A stretch of DNA of 64,000 nucleotides from Streptomyces tardus (GTDB taxonomy: Bacteria > Actinomycetota > Actinomycetes > Streptomycetales > Streptomycetaceae), in NCBI RefSeq assembly GCF_018101125.2, contig NZ_JAELVF020000001.1, forward strand, positions 2,275,234-2,339,233, in the 5' to 3' direction. The stretch's first letter is position 1. Each line of letters starts with the position of its first letter. Under the pieces are notes generated by a model. The model saw only the letters and a list, made by a program, of their open reading frames with translations, had not been told where the DNA came from and did not search any database. Positions 1 through 7,968 of this stretch are shown in pieces. Made by a program: the position numbers and the translations under genes.

Positions 1-106
1 CGGCGGCGCCGGCAGTACGGGCAGTACGGGCGCCACCCCCGGCAGTACGGGCGGTGCGCCGCCGCCGGTGGACGGTACGGGCGACGGAGAGGGGGACGCA
101 CGATGA
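1..106 (+). CDS. mnhC: MnhC/MrpC antiporter subunit, C-terminal tail (partial)
   Basis: Only the last 34 codons are in the window. They read in frame 2 as a Gly/Ser/Thr/Pro-rich tail ending GDGEGDAR and a TGA that overlaps the ATG of mnhD by 4 bases (ATGA). No transmembrane part is visible, so the call as MnhC rests on position: Mrp operons run A-B-C-D-E-F-G and D follows directly. The repeated GSTG-like units (ggcagtacggg) form a low-complexity tail like those on mnhE and mnhG further down. Confidence 0.6.
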   Translation, partial: GGAGSTGSTGATPGSTGGAPPPVDGTGDGEGDAR

Positions 107-1758
107 GGGCCCTGATGCTCGTCGCGCCGATCATGCTGCCGCTCATCGCGGCCGGCCTCTCGGTCGCCGTCTGGCGCCGTTCGGCGATCCAACGCGCCGT
201 CGGCGTCGGGGTGTTGCTCGTCCTGCTGGTCGACGCCGTCGCGCTGCTGCTGCTCGCCGACCGGGACGGCGCCCAGGTGCTCGCCATCGGCGGCTGGCCC
301 GCGCCGCTCGGCATCTCGCTGGTCGCCGACCGCACGGCGATGCTGATGCTGACGATGGCGCTGACCGTCTCGCTGGCGATCCTGCTCTTCGCCGTCGGCC
401 AGGGCAGCGCCGAGGCGTGGTCGTCCCGTCCGGCCTTCCACCCGGCGTACCTGGTGCTGGTCGGCGGCGTCGCGCTCGCCTTCCTCACCGGCGACCTCTT
501 CAACCTCTTCGTCGCCTTCGAGGTGATGCTCGCCGCCTCGTACGTGCTGATCAGCCTCGGGACGGACGAGAAACGCACCCAGGCCGGGATGACGTACACC
601 ATCACCTCGCTGGTGTCGTCGCTGATCTTCCTCACCGCGATCGCGCTCGTCTACGCGGCCACCGGCACCGTCAACTTCGCCGACCTCAGCATCCGGGTGC
701 CCGAGCTCGAGGGCGGTGTGCAGGACGCGCTCAGCCTGCTGCTGCTCATCGTCTTCGGCATCAAGGCGGCGATGGTGCCGCTGCACTTCTGGCTCCCCGA
801 CAGCTATCCCACGGCGCCCGCGCCGATCACCGCGGTGCTCGCCGCGCTGCTCACCAAGGTCGGCCTCTACGCCATGGTGCGCACCCAGACGCTGATGTTC
901 TCCCGCGACGAGAGCTGGACCCTGCTGCTCTGCCTGGCCACCGCGACGATGCTGGTCGGGGTGCTCGGGGCGGTCGCGCAGAAGGACCTCAACCGCATGC
1001 TCTCCTTCGTCCTGGTCAGCCACATCGGGTACATGCTGTTCGGCCTCGCCCTGTTCACCGCCGAGGGGTTGAGCGGCACGCTGCTGTACGCGGTGCACCA
1101 CATCGCCGTGCAGGCCGCGCTCTTCCTGATCGCCGGACTCGTCGCCGGGTGGAGCGGTACCGCCGCGCTCCAGCGGCTCACTGCCGCGCCACCACCCCCG
1201 ACACTGCTGGCCGGGCTTTTCCTGGTCAGCGCGATGAGCCTGGCCGGGCTGCCGCCGTTCTCCGGCTTCATCGGCAAGGTGGCGCTGCTCCAGGCCGGCG
1301 TGGACGCGGGCGGTGCGCCGACACTGCTGGTGCTCGGCGCGCTGCTGGTCACCAGCCTGCTCACGCTCTACGCGATGGCCAGGGTCTGGCGGGCCGTCTT
1401 CGCTCAGGGCCCGGACCGGCCGCCGCCGGTCTCCCGGCACGACCGCGGTACCCGCACGATGCTGGCGACCACGGCGGGCGTCGTCGCGGTCGGCATCGCC
1501 GTCGCCCTCGCCGCGGGCCCGCTCTCGCAGGTCACCGAGCGCGCGGGCGAGGACCTGCGCGACCCGGTCGTCTACCAGGAGGCCGTGCTGCCGCCCACCG
1601 GACCCTCCGACGACGATCCGAGCGGGGTCTCCTCGGGCGGCGAACGCGAACGCGGCAGCGCGGAGACGGACGGGAGCGGGGGCGACGGCGGCGACCGCGG
1701 CGACGCGGGGGAGGGCGCGTCCACCAACGGCACGGACCGACCACTGGTGCAGCGATGA
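103..1758 (+). CDS. mnhD: Na+/H+ antiporter subunit D (MnhD/MrpD)
   Basis: A 551-residue polytopic inner-membrane protein of the proton-conducting Nuo-M/N and Mrp-D family. It would form one of the ion-translocating subunits of the multi-subunit Mrp cation/proton antiporter, used for Na+ tolerance and pH homeostasis. Family features seen are FVAFEVMLAASYVLISLG with its membrane-buried Glu, KAAMVPLHFWLPDSYPTAPAPI with its conserved Lys, and many hydrophobic helices up to about residue 470. The last 70 or so residues are a hydrophilic Gly/Ser/Asp tail not expected in the family. The ATG overlaps the mnhC stop. The rest of the operon follows on the same strand, with an 85-bp gap to mnhE. Confidence 0.93.
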   Translation: MRALMLVAPIMLPLIAAGLSVAVWRRSAIQRAVGVGVLLVLLVDAVALLLLADRDGAQVLAIGGWPAPLGISLVADRTAMLMLTMALTVSLAILLFAVGQGSAEAWSSRPAFHPAYLVLVGGVALAFLTGDLFNLFVAFEVMLAASYVLISLGTDEKRTQAGMTYTITSLVSSLIFLTAIALVYAATGTVNFADLSIRVPELEGGVQDALSLLLLIVFGIKAAMVPLHFWLPDSYPTAPAPITAVLAALLTKVGLYAMVRTQTLMFSRDESWTLLLCLATATMLVGVLGAVAQKDLNRMLSFVLVSHIGYMLFGLALFTAEGLSGTLLYAVHHIAVQAALFLIAGLVAGWSGTAALQRLTAAPPPPTLLAGLFLVSAMSLAGLPPFSGFIGKVALLQAGVDAGGAPTLLVLGALLVTSLLTLYAMARVWRAVFAQGPDRPPPVSRHDRGTRTMLATTAGVVAVGIAVALAAGPLSQVTERAGEDLRDPVVYQEAVLPPTGPSDDDPSGVSSGGERERGSAETDGSGGDGGDRGDAGEGASTNGTDRPLVQR

Positions 1759-1843
1759 ACGGGCGACCGGCCGCGGCGACGTCCCACCGCGCGGCCGGCG
1801 CGACGATCCGGGAGGTACCCGCGATGAACTCGGAGACACCGCG

Positions 1844-2617
1844 ATGAGCACCCAGACCGAGCACTCCGCCGCCGGCGGCGCCGACCCGCCCCCGGACGTC
1901 CCCGCGAACGAGGAGGACGGCCGCCCCAGCGGTGCGCTGCGCGGCCGACTCGTTCAGGTCGTCGGCCTGTTGCTGCTGTGGATCGTGCTCTGGGGATCGG
2001 TCAGCGCGGTGGTGCTGCTGTTCGGCGTGATCGTCGCCGTCGGCGTCGCGCTGCTGTGCCCGGTACCGACCACCCGGTTCGTGCTGATCAAACCCTGGCG
2101 GCTGCTCGCCCTCGCCGGCCGTACCGCCGCCCACCTCGTCAGCTCCGGGGCGACCGTCGCCTGGGAGGCGGTGCGCCACGGTCCGCGCACCCGGTCGGCC
2201 GTGGTCGCGGTGCCGCTCCAGATGGACACCGACCGACTGGTGCGCGGCGCCGTACAGCTCACCGGACTCTCGCCCGGCTCGCTGGTGCTCGAGATCGACC
2301 GGGAGCGCCGGGTGCTGTACGTGCACTCGTTGCCGGTGTGGGACGCGGAGGAGGCGGAGAAGCGGCGCTCGGAGGTGCTGGCCGCCGAGGCCGCGATCCT
2401 GCGTGCCTTCGGCGACACCGTCCCGTCCGGCGGGACGGGCGCGGGCTCCTCGCGCGCCCCCGGCCCGGGGCGGTCCGCGAGGGGCGCGGGCGGCTCGGGT
2501 GCGGGTGGTACGGGCGGTGCGGGTGGCGCGGGTACGGGTGGCGCTGCGGATGTGGAGTCGGAACCGGGGTCGTCCGGCGGGGGCGACCGGAAACGCAACG
2601 GGAGTGAGGGCTCGTGA
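1844..2617 (+). CDS. mnhE: Na+/H+ antiporter subunit E (MnhE/MrpE)
   Basis: 257 residues. MnhE is a small membrane subunit of the Mrp antiporter. A hydrophilic N-terminus of about 38 residues is followed by a strongly hydrophobic segment (LLLLWIVLWGSVSAVVLLFG) and the usual soluble half with AAHLVSSGATVAWEAVRHGP and VQLTGLSPGSLVLEID. The frame is open upstream to 1313, but that stretch is antisense-like overlap with mnhD, so I chose the ATG at 1844. The C-terminus carries about 60 extra Gly/Ala/Ser-rich residues. The stop overlaps the GTG start of mnhF (GTGA). Confidence 0.88.
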   Translation: MSTQTEHSAAGGADPPPDVPANEEDGRPSGALRGRLVQVVGLLLLWIVLWGSVSAVVLLFGVIVAVGVALLCPVPTTRFVLIKPWRLLALAGRTAAHLVSSGATVAWEAVRHGPRTRSAVVAVPLQMDTDRLVRGAVQLTGLSPGSLVLEIDRERRVLYVHSLPVWDAEEAEKRRSEVLAAEAAILRAFGDTVPSGGTGAGSSRAPGPGRSARGAGGSGAGGTGGAGGAGTGGAADVESEPGSSGGGDRKRNGSEGS

Positions 2618-2880
2618 CCGTCGTCGCCATCATCGCGCTGACCATCCTCGCGGTGGCCGCGCTGCTCGTACTGATCCGGCTGCTGCGCGGCCCGCGCGTA
2701 CTGGACCGCATCAACGCCGTGGACGTGCTGGTCACCCAGATCGTCGCCGGAGCGGCGGTGGCGGCGGCCGTGTGGAACTACGTCACGGTGCTGCCCGTGC
2801 TGCTCGTACTGGCCCTGCTCGGCTTCAGCGGATCCGTCGCCGCGGGCCGTCTCGTGGAGGAACGGGAGGACATGCGGTGA
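2614..2880 (+). CDS. mnhF: Na+/H+ antiporter subunit F (MnhF/MrpF)
   Basis: 88 residues, the usual size for MrpF, with three predicted membrane helices. Conserved family features are RLLRGPRVLDRINAVDVLVTQ between helices 1 and 2, and a short cytoplasmic end. It is a small structural subunit of the Mrp complex. The GTG start overlaps the mnhE stop by 4 bases, and the stop overlaps the GTG of mnhG by 4 bases, so translation is probably coupled through E-F-G. Confidence 0.92.
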   Translation: MTVVAIIALTILAVAALLVLIRLLRGPRVLDRINAVDVLVTQIVAGAAVAAAVWNYVTVLPVLLVLALLGFSGSVAAGRLVEEREDMR

Positions 2881-3359
2881 AAATTCTCGCCGACGTCGTC
2901 AGCGCCGTACTGCTGCTCTCCGGGGCGGTGTTCTGCCTTTCGGGCGCGATCGGGCTGCTGCGGTTCCCCGACACCCTCACCCGGCTCCAGGCGTCCGCGA
3001 AGGCGCAGTCGCTCGGGCTGGTGATGATCCTGCTGGGCGCCGCGGTGGTGGTCAGCGGCCCCTACACCGGACTGCTGCTGCTGATCGCCGCGTTCCAGCT
3101 GATGACCGCGCCCGTGACCGGGCAGATCCTGGGGCGCATCGCCTACAGCACCGACGCCGTCGACCGCTCCCTGCTGACCGCCGACGAACTCGTCGACCAC
3201 AAGCACCGGTTGCGCGCAGCCGCCGCTTCCGAAGCCCGCCGCGAGACGGGCGCAGACGGACCGTACGGACCGGACGGGCCGGACGCTTCCAGTGCGGACG
3301 GGTCGGACGCCTCCGGGCCGGATGACTCCGAGGCGGGGGCGCGCGGCGGGGAGAGCTGA
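2877..3359 (+). CDS. mnhG: Na+/H+ antiporter subunit G (MnhG/MrpG)
   Basis: 160 residues, the last gene of the Mrp operon. The first 105 residues match the MnhG pattern: three helices with the conserved loop GAIGLLRFPDTLTRLQASAK and the motif FQLMTAPVTGQILGRIAY. Residues from about 118 on are a hydrophilic tail of short Gly-Pro-Asp/Ala-Ser repeats with no family counterpart. GTG start inside the mnhF stop. No clear terminator is visible; the next gene converges after 29 bases. Confidence 0.92.
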   Translation: MKILADVVSAVLLLSGAVFCLSGAIGLLRFPDTLTRLQASAKAQSLGLVMILLGAAVVVSGPYTGLLLLIAAFQLMTAPVTGQILGRIAYSTDAVDRSLLTADELVDHKHRLRAAAASEARRETGADGPYGPDGPDASSADGSDASGPDDSEAGARGGES

Positions 3360-3388
3360 GGGCCGGTCGGTCGAATCAGTCGGCCGGA

Positions 3389-3736
3389 TCAGTCGGCGAG
3401 CACCTGGAAGAGCACCACATGGGCGATCACCAGGGTCGCTCCGAGCAGCAACCAGCTGCTCACACGGTTGCGCCAGGCGAGGATCGCGCTGGTGATCGCC
3501 CCGACCGCGAGGGCCACGCCGGCCATTCCCTGCGGGCTGCCGGTGAGGCCCTCGGAGTTGTCGTCACCGGTCACCTTGGACACCGAGGCCGTCAGCTGCA
3601 CCAGGGCGCAGAAGATGATGAACAGGGCGCCGCTCTCGCGCAGTCGGCGCGCACCACGCGTCTCGGTCTGCGCCGCGTCGCGGCTGTCGCCGTTGCCGTC
3701 GGGCTCGTGGGGCTGGTCGTCGCGCTGACTGTTCAT
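3389..3736 (-). CDS. Small three-helix membrane protein, function unknown
   Basis: 115 residues. A charged N-terminus of about 33 residues (MNSQRDDQPHEPDGNG onwards) is followed by three hydrophobic segments near 35-52, 68-86 and 92-113. No motif assigns a function. Codon use is normal for the window, which supports a real gene. It converges on mnhG and lies 91 bp from another small membrane protein in the same orientation, also 115 residues long with three helices. The two are not obviously homologous but may be co-transcribed. Confidence 0.65.
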   Translation of the reverse strand: MNSQRDDQPHEPDGNGDSRDAAQTETRGARRLRESGALFIIFCALVQLTASVSKVTGDDNSEGLTGSPQGMAGVALAVGAITSAILAWRNRVSSWLLLGATLVIAHVVLFQVLAD

Positions 3737-3827
3737 GCGTCCAACCTACGTAGCCGGCGGCTCCGCCGACATTCCGAGTCGCCCTCGATACGCCCCTGTG
3801 CCCGGCCCGTTATGCCGGACGGGGGTG

Positions 3828-4175
3828 TCAGAGGGTGAGGAGGCGGCCGATCAGGAAGATCGCCGCGTCGACGAGCCCCGCGCACAGCAGCCATCGCACT
3901 TCGCGGTGGCGGAAGCCGCGCACCGCCCAGACGGTGGCGACCGCGGCGAGCGCCACCAGTACGGCGACAGTGAACGCCTGTACGACGATGCCGTGCTGTG
4001 ACCACGACCCGGCCGTGTCGAGCGCGATGCGGCTGTAGTTGAGGGCTCCCAGCACGGCGAACAAACCGGCCAGGGTGGCCGCTCCCGACCAGGCTCGCCG
4101 GGTGATCGCGTCGTCGGGGCGGGGTGCCGGGCCGTCCGGATCCGAATGGGCGCGCGGGCCTCCGGAAGAACTCAT
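3828..4175 (-). CDS. Small three-helix membrane protein, function unknown
   Basis: 115 residues starting MSSSGGPRAHSDPDGP, then three hydrophobic segments (about 32-48, 62-85 and 94-113) joined by short basic loops such as RGFRHREVRW. The frame stays open upstream to 4838, but only from the ATG at 4175 does it have sensible codon use and topology. The start overlaps the candidate 5' end of the remnant gene on the other strand at 4176. No function can be assigned. Confidence 0.65.
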   Translation of the reverse strand: MSSSGGPRAHSDPDGPAPRPDDAITRRAWSGAATLAGLFAVLGALNYSRIALDTAGSWSQHGIVVQAFTVAVLVALAAVATVWAVRGFRHREVRWLLCAGLVDAAIFLIGRLLTL

Positions 4176-4545
4176 GTGACAACGGTAGGCGGTCGGTTGA
4201 GAAGCGCGTTGGAGTCCTCGCTCGCCGAACTCTGCGCGGCGTACCAGAACCTGTCCACCGGTATGTACTCCGCGGCGATGTTCGTCCGCACGCTGCTGCT
4301 GTCGATGGGGGACGCGCTGGTCCTGCTCGCGATCGAACTCGCCGCCGGAACCGCGTTTTCCTGGACCGGTGTGGGCGCCGTTGTCGGCTACGGGCTCGCC
4401 GCGCTGGAGATTGCCCGGCTCATCAAGCTGTGGGGCGACCTCACGGAGCAGCTGACCACCGCGCAGCAGCTGGTGAACGCCGCCTCGGGCATCGTGCAGG
4501 GCGTTGGCGGGACCCTCCACAGCGGCAGGGGGCAGTGGCCGGGCA
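4176..4545 (+). pseudogene. Remnant of a WXG100/ESX-associated type protein
   Basis: The frame reads SSLAELCAAYQNLSTGMYSA, then two hydrophobic stretches, then ALEIARLIKLWGDLTEQLTT and GIVQGVGGT. This layout of a helical hairpin around a membrane pair resembles the C-terminal half of actinomycete WXG100-like proteins. The usual N-terminal helical domain is missing: the frame can start only at GTG 4176 or TTG 4197. At the 3' end the reading frame passes straight into the antisense of the K+ channel gene and stops only at 4907. Both ends therefore look lost. The family call is from memory of general shape and is tentative. Confidence 0.4.
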
Positions 4546-5797
4546 GCCACGACTGGCGCCGACGTGAGCTGCCGGTAGCCGCACAGCCGCCGGTTGAGGC
4601 GAGGCCGCGACGTCGCAACCTCCGTCGTCGCAGCCTCGCAGGCGCCCGCCACGACCACAGCCCGATCCGGCCGGTGTCCTCGTCCTCGTCGCCCATCCGC
4701 ACCTTGGTCTGCGGCTGGTCGGGTCCGCTGCGCCGGATGACGACGACGCGGTCGAGCAACTGGAGCGTTTCCACCTCGGGTTCGTCGAAGTTCAGCAGGC
4801 GGTGGCCGCGGATGACGGCGACGATCAGGGCGTCGCACTCCCGCGGTGAGCGGCCCGCCTCCGCCTTGGTGACCGGGCGTTCGACGAGGCTCAGCCCGGT
4901 GCCGTAGTGCATCAGATCCTCCATCACCAGGCCCGCGCTGGGGCTGATGAGGGAGAGGCCGAGCATCCGGCCGGCGGCGCCGGAGCTGGTGATCACCGAA
5001 TCCGCGCCGGACTGCTTGAGCAGCGGCACGTTCTCGTGCTCCCGGACGGCGGCGACGATGCTGAGCCCGGCGTTCATCTGCCGGGCGGTGAGCGTGACCA
5101 GTACGGCGGTGTCGTCGCGTTCGGTGGCGATGACGATCTGCCGGGCGCGGTCGGTGCGGGCGCGCTCCAGAACGCTGGAGCGCGTGGCGTCGCCGACGAC
5201 ACCGGCGAACCCGTCCGCGTTGGCGGCGTCGACCACCTTGGCGTTGGGGTCGACGATGACGATCTGCTCCTTCGTCATTCCGGTGGAGAGCAGCGACTCG
5301 GCGGCCGACCTGCCCTTGGTGCCGAATCCGACGATGACGGTGTGGTCACGCACGCGGGAACTCCAGTGGGACAGCCGCCACTGATGGCGGGTGCGCTCGG
5401 TCAGCACTTCCAGTGAAGTCCCGACGAGGATGATCAGGAAGAGGATGCGCAGCGGGGTGATGAGAAAGGTCGTCAGTATGCGCGCGGTGGTCGAGACGGG
5501 TGCGATGTCGCCGTAACCGGTGGTGGAGAGGGAGACGGTGACGTAGTAGAGCGAGTCCAGAAAGTTGACGTTGCCGTCGGCGTTGTCGGTGTAGCCGCTC
5601 CGGTCCAGGTAGACGATGGCGACCGCCGTGAACAGCACGATGTGGGCCATGAGCAGCCGTTTCGCCACCTGGATGAGCGGCCCGGCGAGGTGGCGGGGCA
5701 GCTGGACCCGGAAGGTGTGCTCGTCGGCGACCATCGCCCGTCTGGTGTTCCACGCGGTCACCGCCGACCAGGCGAGCAGGGGGCTGGGGAGCTTCAT
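4388..5797 (-). CDS. Potassium channel with TrkA-N/RCK domain, 3' end run on
   Basis: A two-helix K+ channel fused to a cytoplasmic RCK regulator. Helix 1 is near residue 45-67, the pore loop carries the selectivity filter TTGYGD, and helix 2 follows (RILFLIILVGTSLEVLTE). The Rossmann domain begins HTVIVGFGTKGRSAAESLL and its second lobe ends near NFDEPEVETLQLLDRVVVIR. Related channels are about 360-370 residues. Here the frame continues for about 90 residues of Arg/Cys/Pro-rich sequence that is antisense to the neighbouring remnant, so the natural stop appears to be lost. A GTG lies one codon before the chosen ATG. Confidence 0.85.
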   Translation of the reverse strand: MKLPSPLLAWSAVTAWNTRRAMVADEHTFRVQLPRHLAGPLIQVAKRLLMAHIVLFTAVAIVYLDRSGYTDNADGNVNFLDSLYYVTVSLSTTGYGDIAPVSTTARILTTFLITPLRILFLIILVGTSLEVLTERTRHQWRLSHWSSRVRDHTVIVGFGTKGRSAAESLLSTGMTKEQIVIVDPNAKVVDAANADGFAGVVGDATRSSVLERARTDRARQIVIATERDDTAVLVTLTARQMNAGLSIVAAVREHENVPLLKQSGADSVITSSGAAGRMLGLSLISPSAGLVMEDLMHYGTGLSLVERPVTKAEAGRSPRECDALIVAVIRGHRLLNFDEPEVETLQLLDRVVVIRRSGPDQPQTKVRMGDEDEDTGRIGLWSWRAPARLRRRRLRRRGLASTGGCAATGSSRRRQSWLPGHCPLPLWRVPPTPCTMPEAAFTSCCAVVSCSVRSPHSLMSRAISSAASP

Positions 5798-6077
5798 CAC
5801 GCATCCTGAGACGGAGAACCGAGTGGGGTCGGGGACGGGAGTCGGGGTCGGGGATTCGAGGGCGGCGCCGGAGGTGTGCGGCGCCGGGGCCGGCCGGATC
5901 CCCGGAACGGCGGTCGGCGGGCCGGGGTTGGCCGGGTCGATCGGTCCGGCCGGGTTGGCCGGGTTGGCCGGTCGATCGGGTTCGGCCGGTGTCGGGGGAG
6001 CTTCGGCGGCTCCGGGACCGAGACGCGGACCGGCCGCGGCGGGCCCGGAACAGATGGCCGGAAAGCGCCCGCGCGGT

Positions 6078-7805
6078 TTACCGCCCGGGTAGCCGCAGCA
6101 GCACGACCGTCGAACCGGCGGACGAGGCCGCGCCGGGCGGGATCACCGCCATCGCGTCGGCGGCGGCGACGCCTCGGAGCATAGCCGGGCCGTGGTGGCG
6201 CAACGGCCGGACTCCCCCCGGGCCCTCCCGCTCGGTCACCGGGACCAGCCGGGTGTCCGTGGGATGGCCCTCGATCCGGGTCGCCAGCCGTGCGGTGGGC
6301 GGTTCGGTCTCCGGCTCGTGGTCGCCCAGTGCGTGCAGCAGCGGTTCCACGAGGGTGAGCAGCGCGGCGACGGCGGCCAGCGGGTTCCCGGGCAGCCCGA
6401 CGAGATGCCGGACCGGTGGGAGGTCGTGGTCCGCCGGGACGTCGTGGTCCGGTGCGTCGGGACGCGGAGTGGCGGTGCGAGGAGTGGCGGGACGCGGAGC
6501 GGTGTTGTCGGCGGGCGGGCCGGGGTGCGGCTTTTCGGTGCGGGGCCCGTCGAATCCCGGTGCGTCGAGGCCCGTTGCGTGGAGGTCGGGTGCGTCAAGG
6601 TCCGTTGCGTGGAGGCCCGGTGCGGCGGCGTCCGGTGCGTCGGCGGGGGCCGGCTCGGCGGGGGCGCGGTCGGTACGGGGTGCGGACGGGAGCCGGGCGA
6701 GCAGCATCGGATGGCCGGGGCGCACCGCCACCGAGTCGACCAGCAGGCGTGCGCCGAGCCGCGCCAGCAGGGGCCTTACGTGGTCCATCGGGCCGCCGGC
6801 CGTACCGCCGGTGGTGAGGAGGACGTCCGCGCGGGAGGCGTCGACAGCCGTCGCCAGGGCCGCCGCGTCGTCGCCGAGGTGGCGTACGGCCAGCACCTCG
6901 GCGCCGAGTGCGGTCAGCCACGGGTCGAGCATCGGTCCGAGGGCGTCCCGAACCAGGCCGGTGGCCGGTACGCCGTCCTGAATCAACTCCGCGCCGAGCA
7001 CCAGGACTTCGACACGCGGACGGCGGGTCACGTTCAACTCGTCGTGGCCGGCCGCGGCGGCGAGCCCGAGTGCCACCGGGGTGACCCGGGCGCCGGCGGG
7101 CAGCAGCAGGTCGCCGGTGCGGCACTCCTGGCCGCGCGGACGGATGTCGGTGCGGTGGTCGGCCGGTACGTGCGAACTGCCCGCGCCGCGCGGCCCGGTG
7201 CGGGCGAGCCGGTCGCCGTCGACGGTGGCGTGCTCGGTGCGCAGCACGGCCGTCGCGCCGGCCGGTACCCGGGCGCCGGTGGCGATGGCGACGGCGTACC
7301 CGTCGGCGAGCGGGGACGCCGTGACTCCCCGGTCGCCGGCCAGTACCCCCGGCGCCCCCGACCCTTCGTCGACGGGTCCGCCGACGAGTCGCCAGGGCCC
7401 CGGCCCGGCGACGGCCCAGCCGTCCATGGCCGAGGTGTCGAACGCCGGCAGATCGGTACGGGCGACCAACGGCTCGGCGAGGCTGTGGCCGAGCGCCCGG
7501 TGCAGCGGCAGCGTCAACGCACCGCCGGCGCGTGCCGCCCGCCGGGCGCGGGATCTGGCGGCGGCCCAACTCACCGCGGTCGGGCCGTCTCCGGAGGCCG
7601 CGGCGGAGGTACGGCGCTCACCACCGGGCGTACCCGCCGTACCGGGCGTACCCGCCGTACCGGGCGTACCCGCCGTACCGGGCGTACCGGCGGCGGTGGG
7701 TGTGCCGCGGGAGGCGGGGCGCGACGCGGCGGGGCGTGGCCGAGCGGCGCTGTTGGCGAGGGCGAGGGCGTCGTCGAAGTCGTCGGAGGAGTCGAAGCGG
7801 TTCAT
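6078..7805 (-). CDS. moeA: Molybdopterin molybdenumtransferase MoeA
   Basis: 575 residues. MoeA inserts molybdate into adenylylated molybdopterin, the last common step of molybdenum cofactor synthesis. Family features are LPAFDTSAMDGWAV, AIATGARVPAGATAVLRTE, TTGGTAGGPMDHVRPLL, VRPGHPMLLARL and LVGLPGNPLAAVAAL. Two regions are extra: an N-terminal leader of about 70 residues with GTPGTA repeats, and an insert of about 88 Pro/Ala/Asp-rich residues between the GHPM and GLPGNP blocks, which are normally close together. The start is the ATG at 7805; upstream open frame is antisense-like. The MobA-like gene lies 163 bp upstream in the same direction. The cofactor would serve the molybdenum hydroxylase at 54.7-58.5 kb. 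Confidence 0.9.
   Translation of the reverse strand: MNRFDSSDDFDDALALANSAARPRPAASRPASRGTPTAAGTPGTAGTPGTAGTPGTAGTPGGERRTSAAASGDGPTAVSWAAARSRARRAARAGGALTLPLHRALGHSLAEPLVARTDLPAFDTSAMDGWAVAGPGPWRLVGGPVDEGSGAPGVLAGDRGVTASPLADGYAVAIATGARVPAGATAVLRTEHATVDGDRLARTGPRGAGSSHVPADHRTDIRPRGQECRTGDLLLPAGARVTPVALGLAAAAGHDELNVTRRPRVEVLVLGAELIQDGVPATGLVRDALGPMLDPWLTALGAEVLAVRHLGDDAAALATAVDASRADVLLTTGGTAGGPMDHVRPLLARLGARLLVDSVAVRPGHPMLLARLPSAPRTDRAPAEPAPADAPDAAAPGLHATDLDAPDLHATGLDAPGFDGPRTEKPHPGPPADNTAPRPATPRTATPRPDAPDHDVPADHDLPPVRHLVGLPGNPLAAVAALLTLVEPLLHALGDHEPETEPPTARLATRIEGHPTDTRLVPVTEREGPGGVRPLRHHGPAMLRGVAAADAMAVIPPGAASSAGSTVVLLRLPGR
7624..7690. repeat. 18-bp tandem repeat inside moeA, about 3.7 copies
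   Basis: The unit ccgggcgtacccgccgta is repeated perfectly at 7624, 7642 and 7660, with a partial fourth copy from 7678. Because 18 is a multiple of three, copy-number changes would lengthen or shorten the GTPGTA-type leader of MoeA without shifting the frame. Confidence 0.9.
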
Positions 7806-7968
7806 GGTGTGCTGCGTTCCGATCTGACCGTCGCGTTGCTGGGGTTCGGGTGCGGGCGGTGGCGGGCGCGGAGCCCGTCGGCCCGCGCCGGCCCGCGGCG
7901 CGCGGGCAGCGTGGGGCGTACGAGCGGCGCGCGGGCCGGTGGTGCGGGCGTACCGGTGGCGCGGGTGG

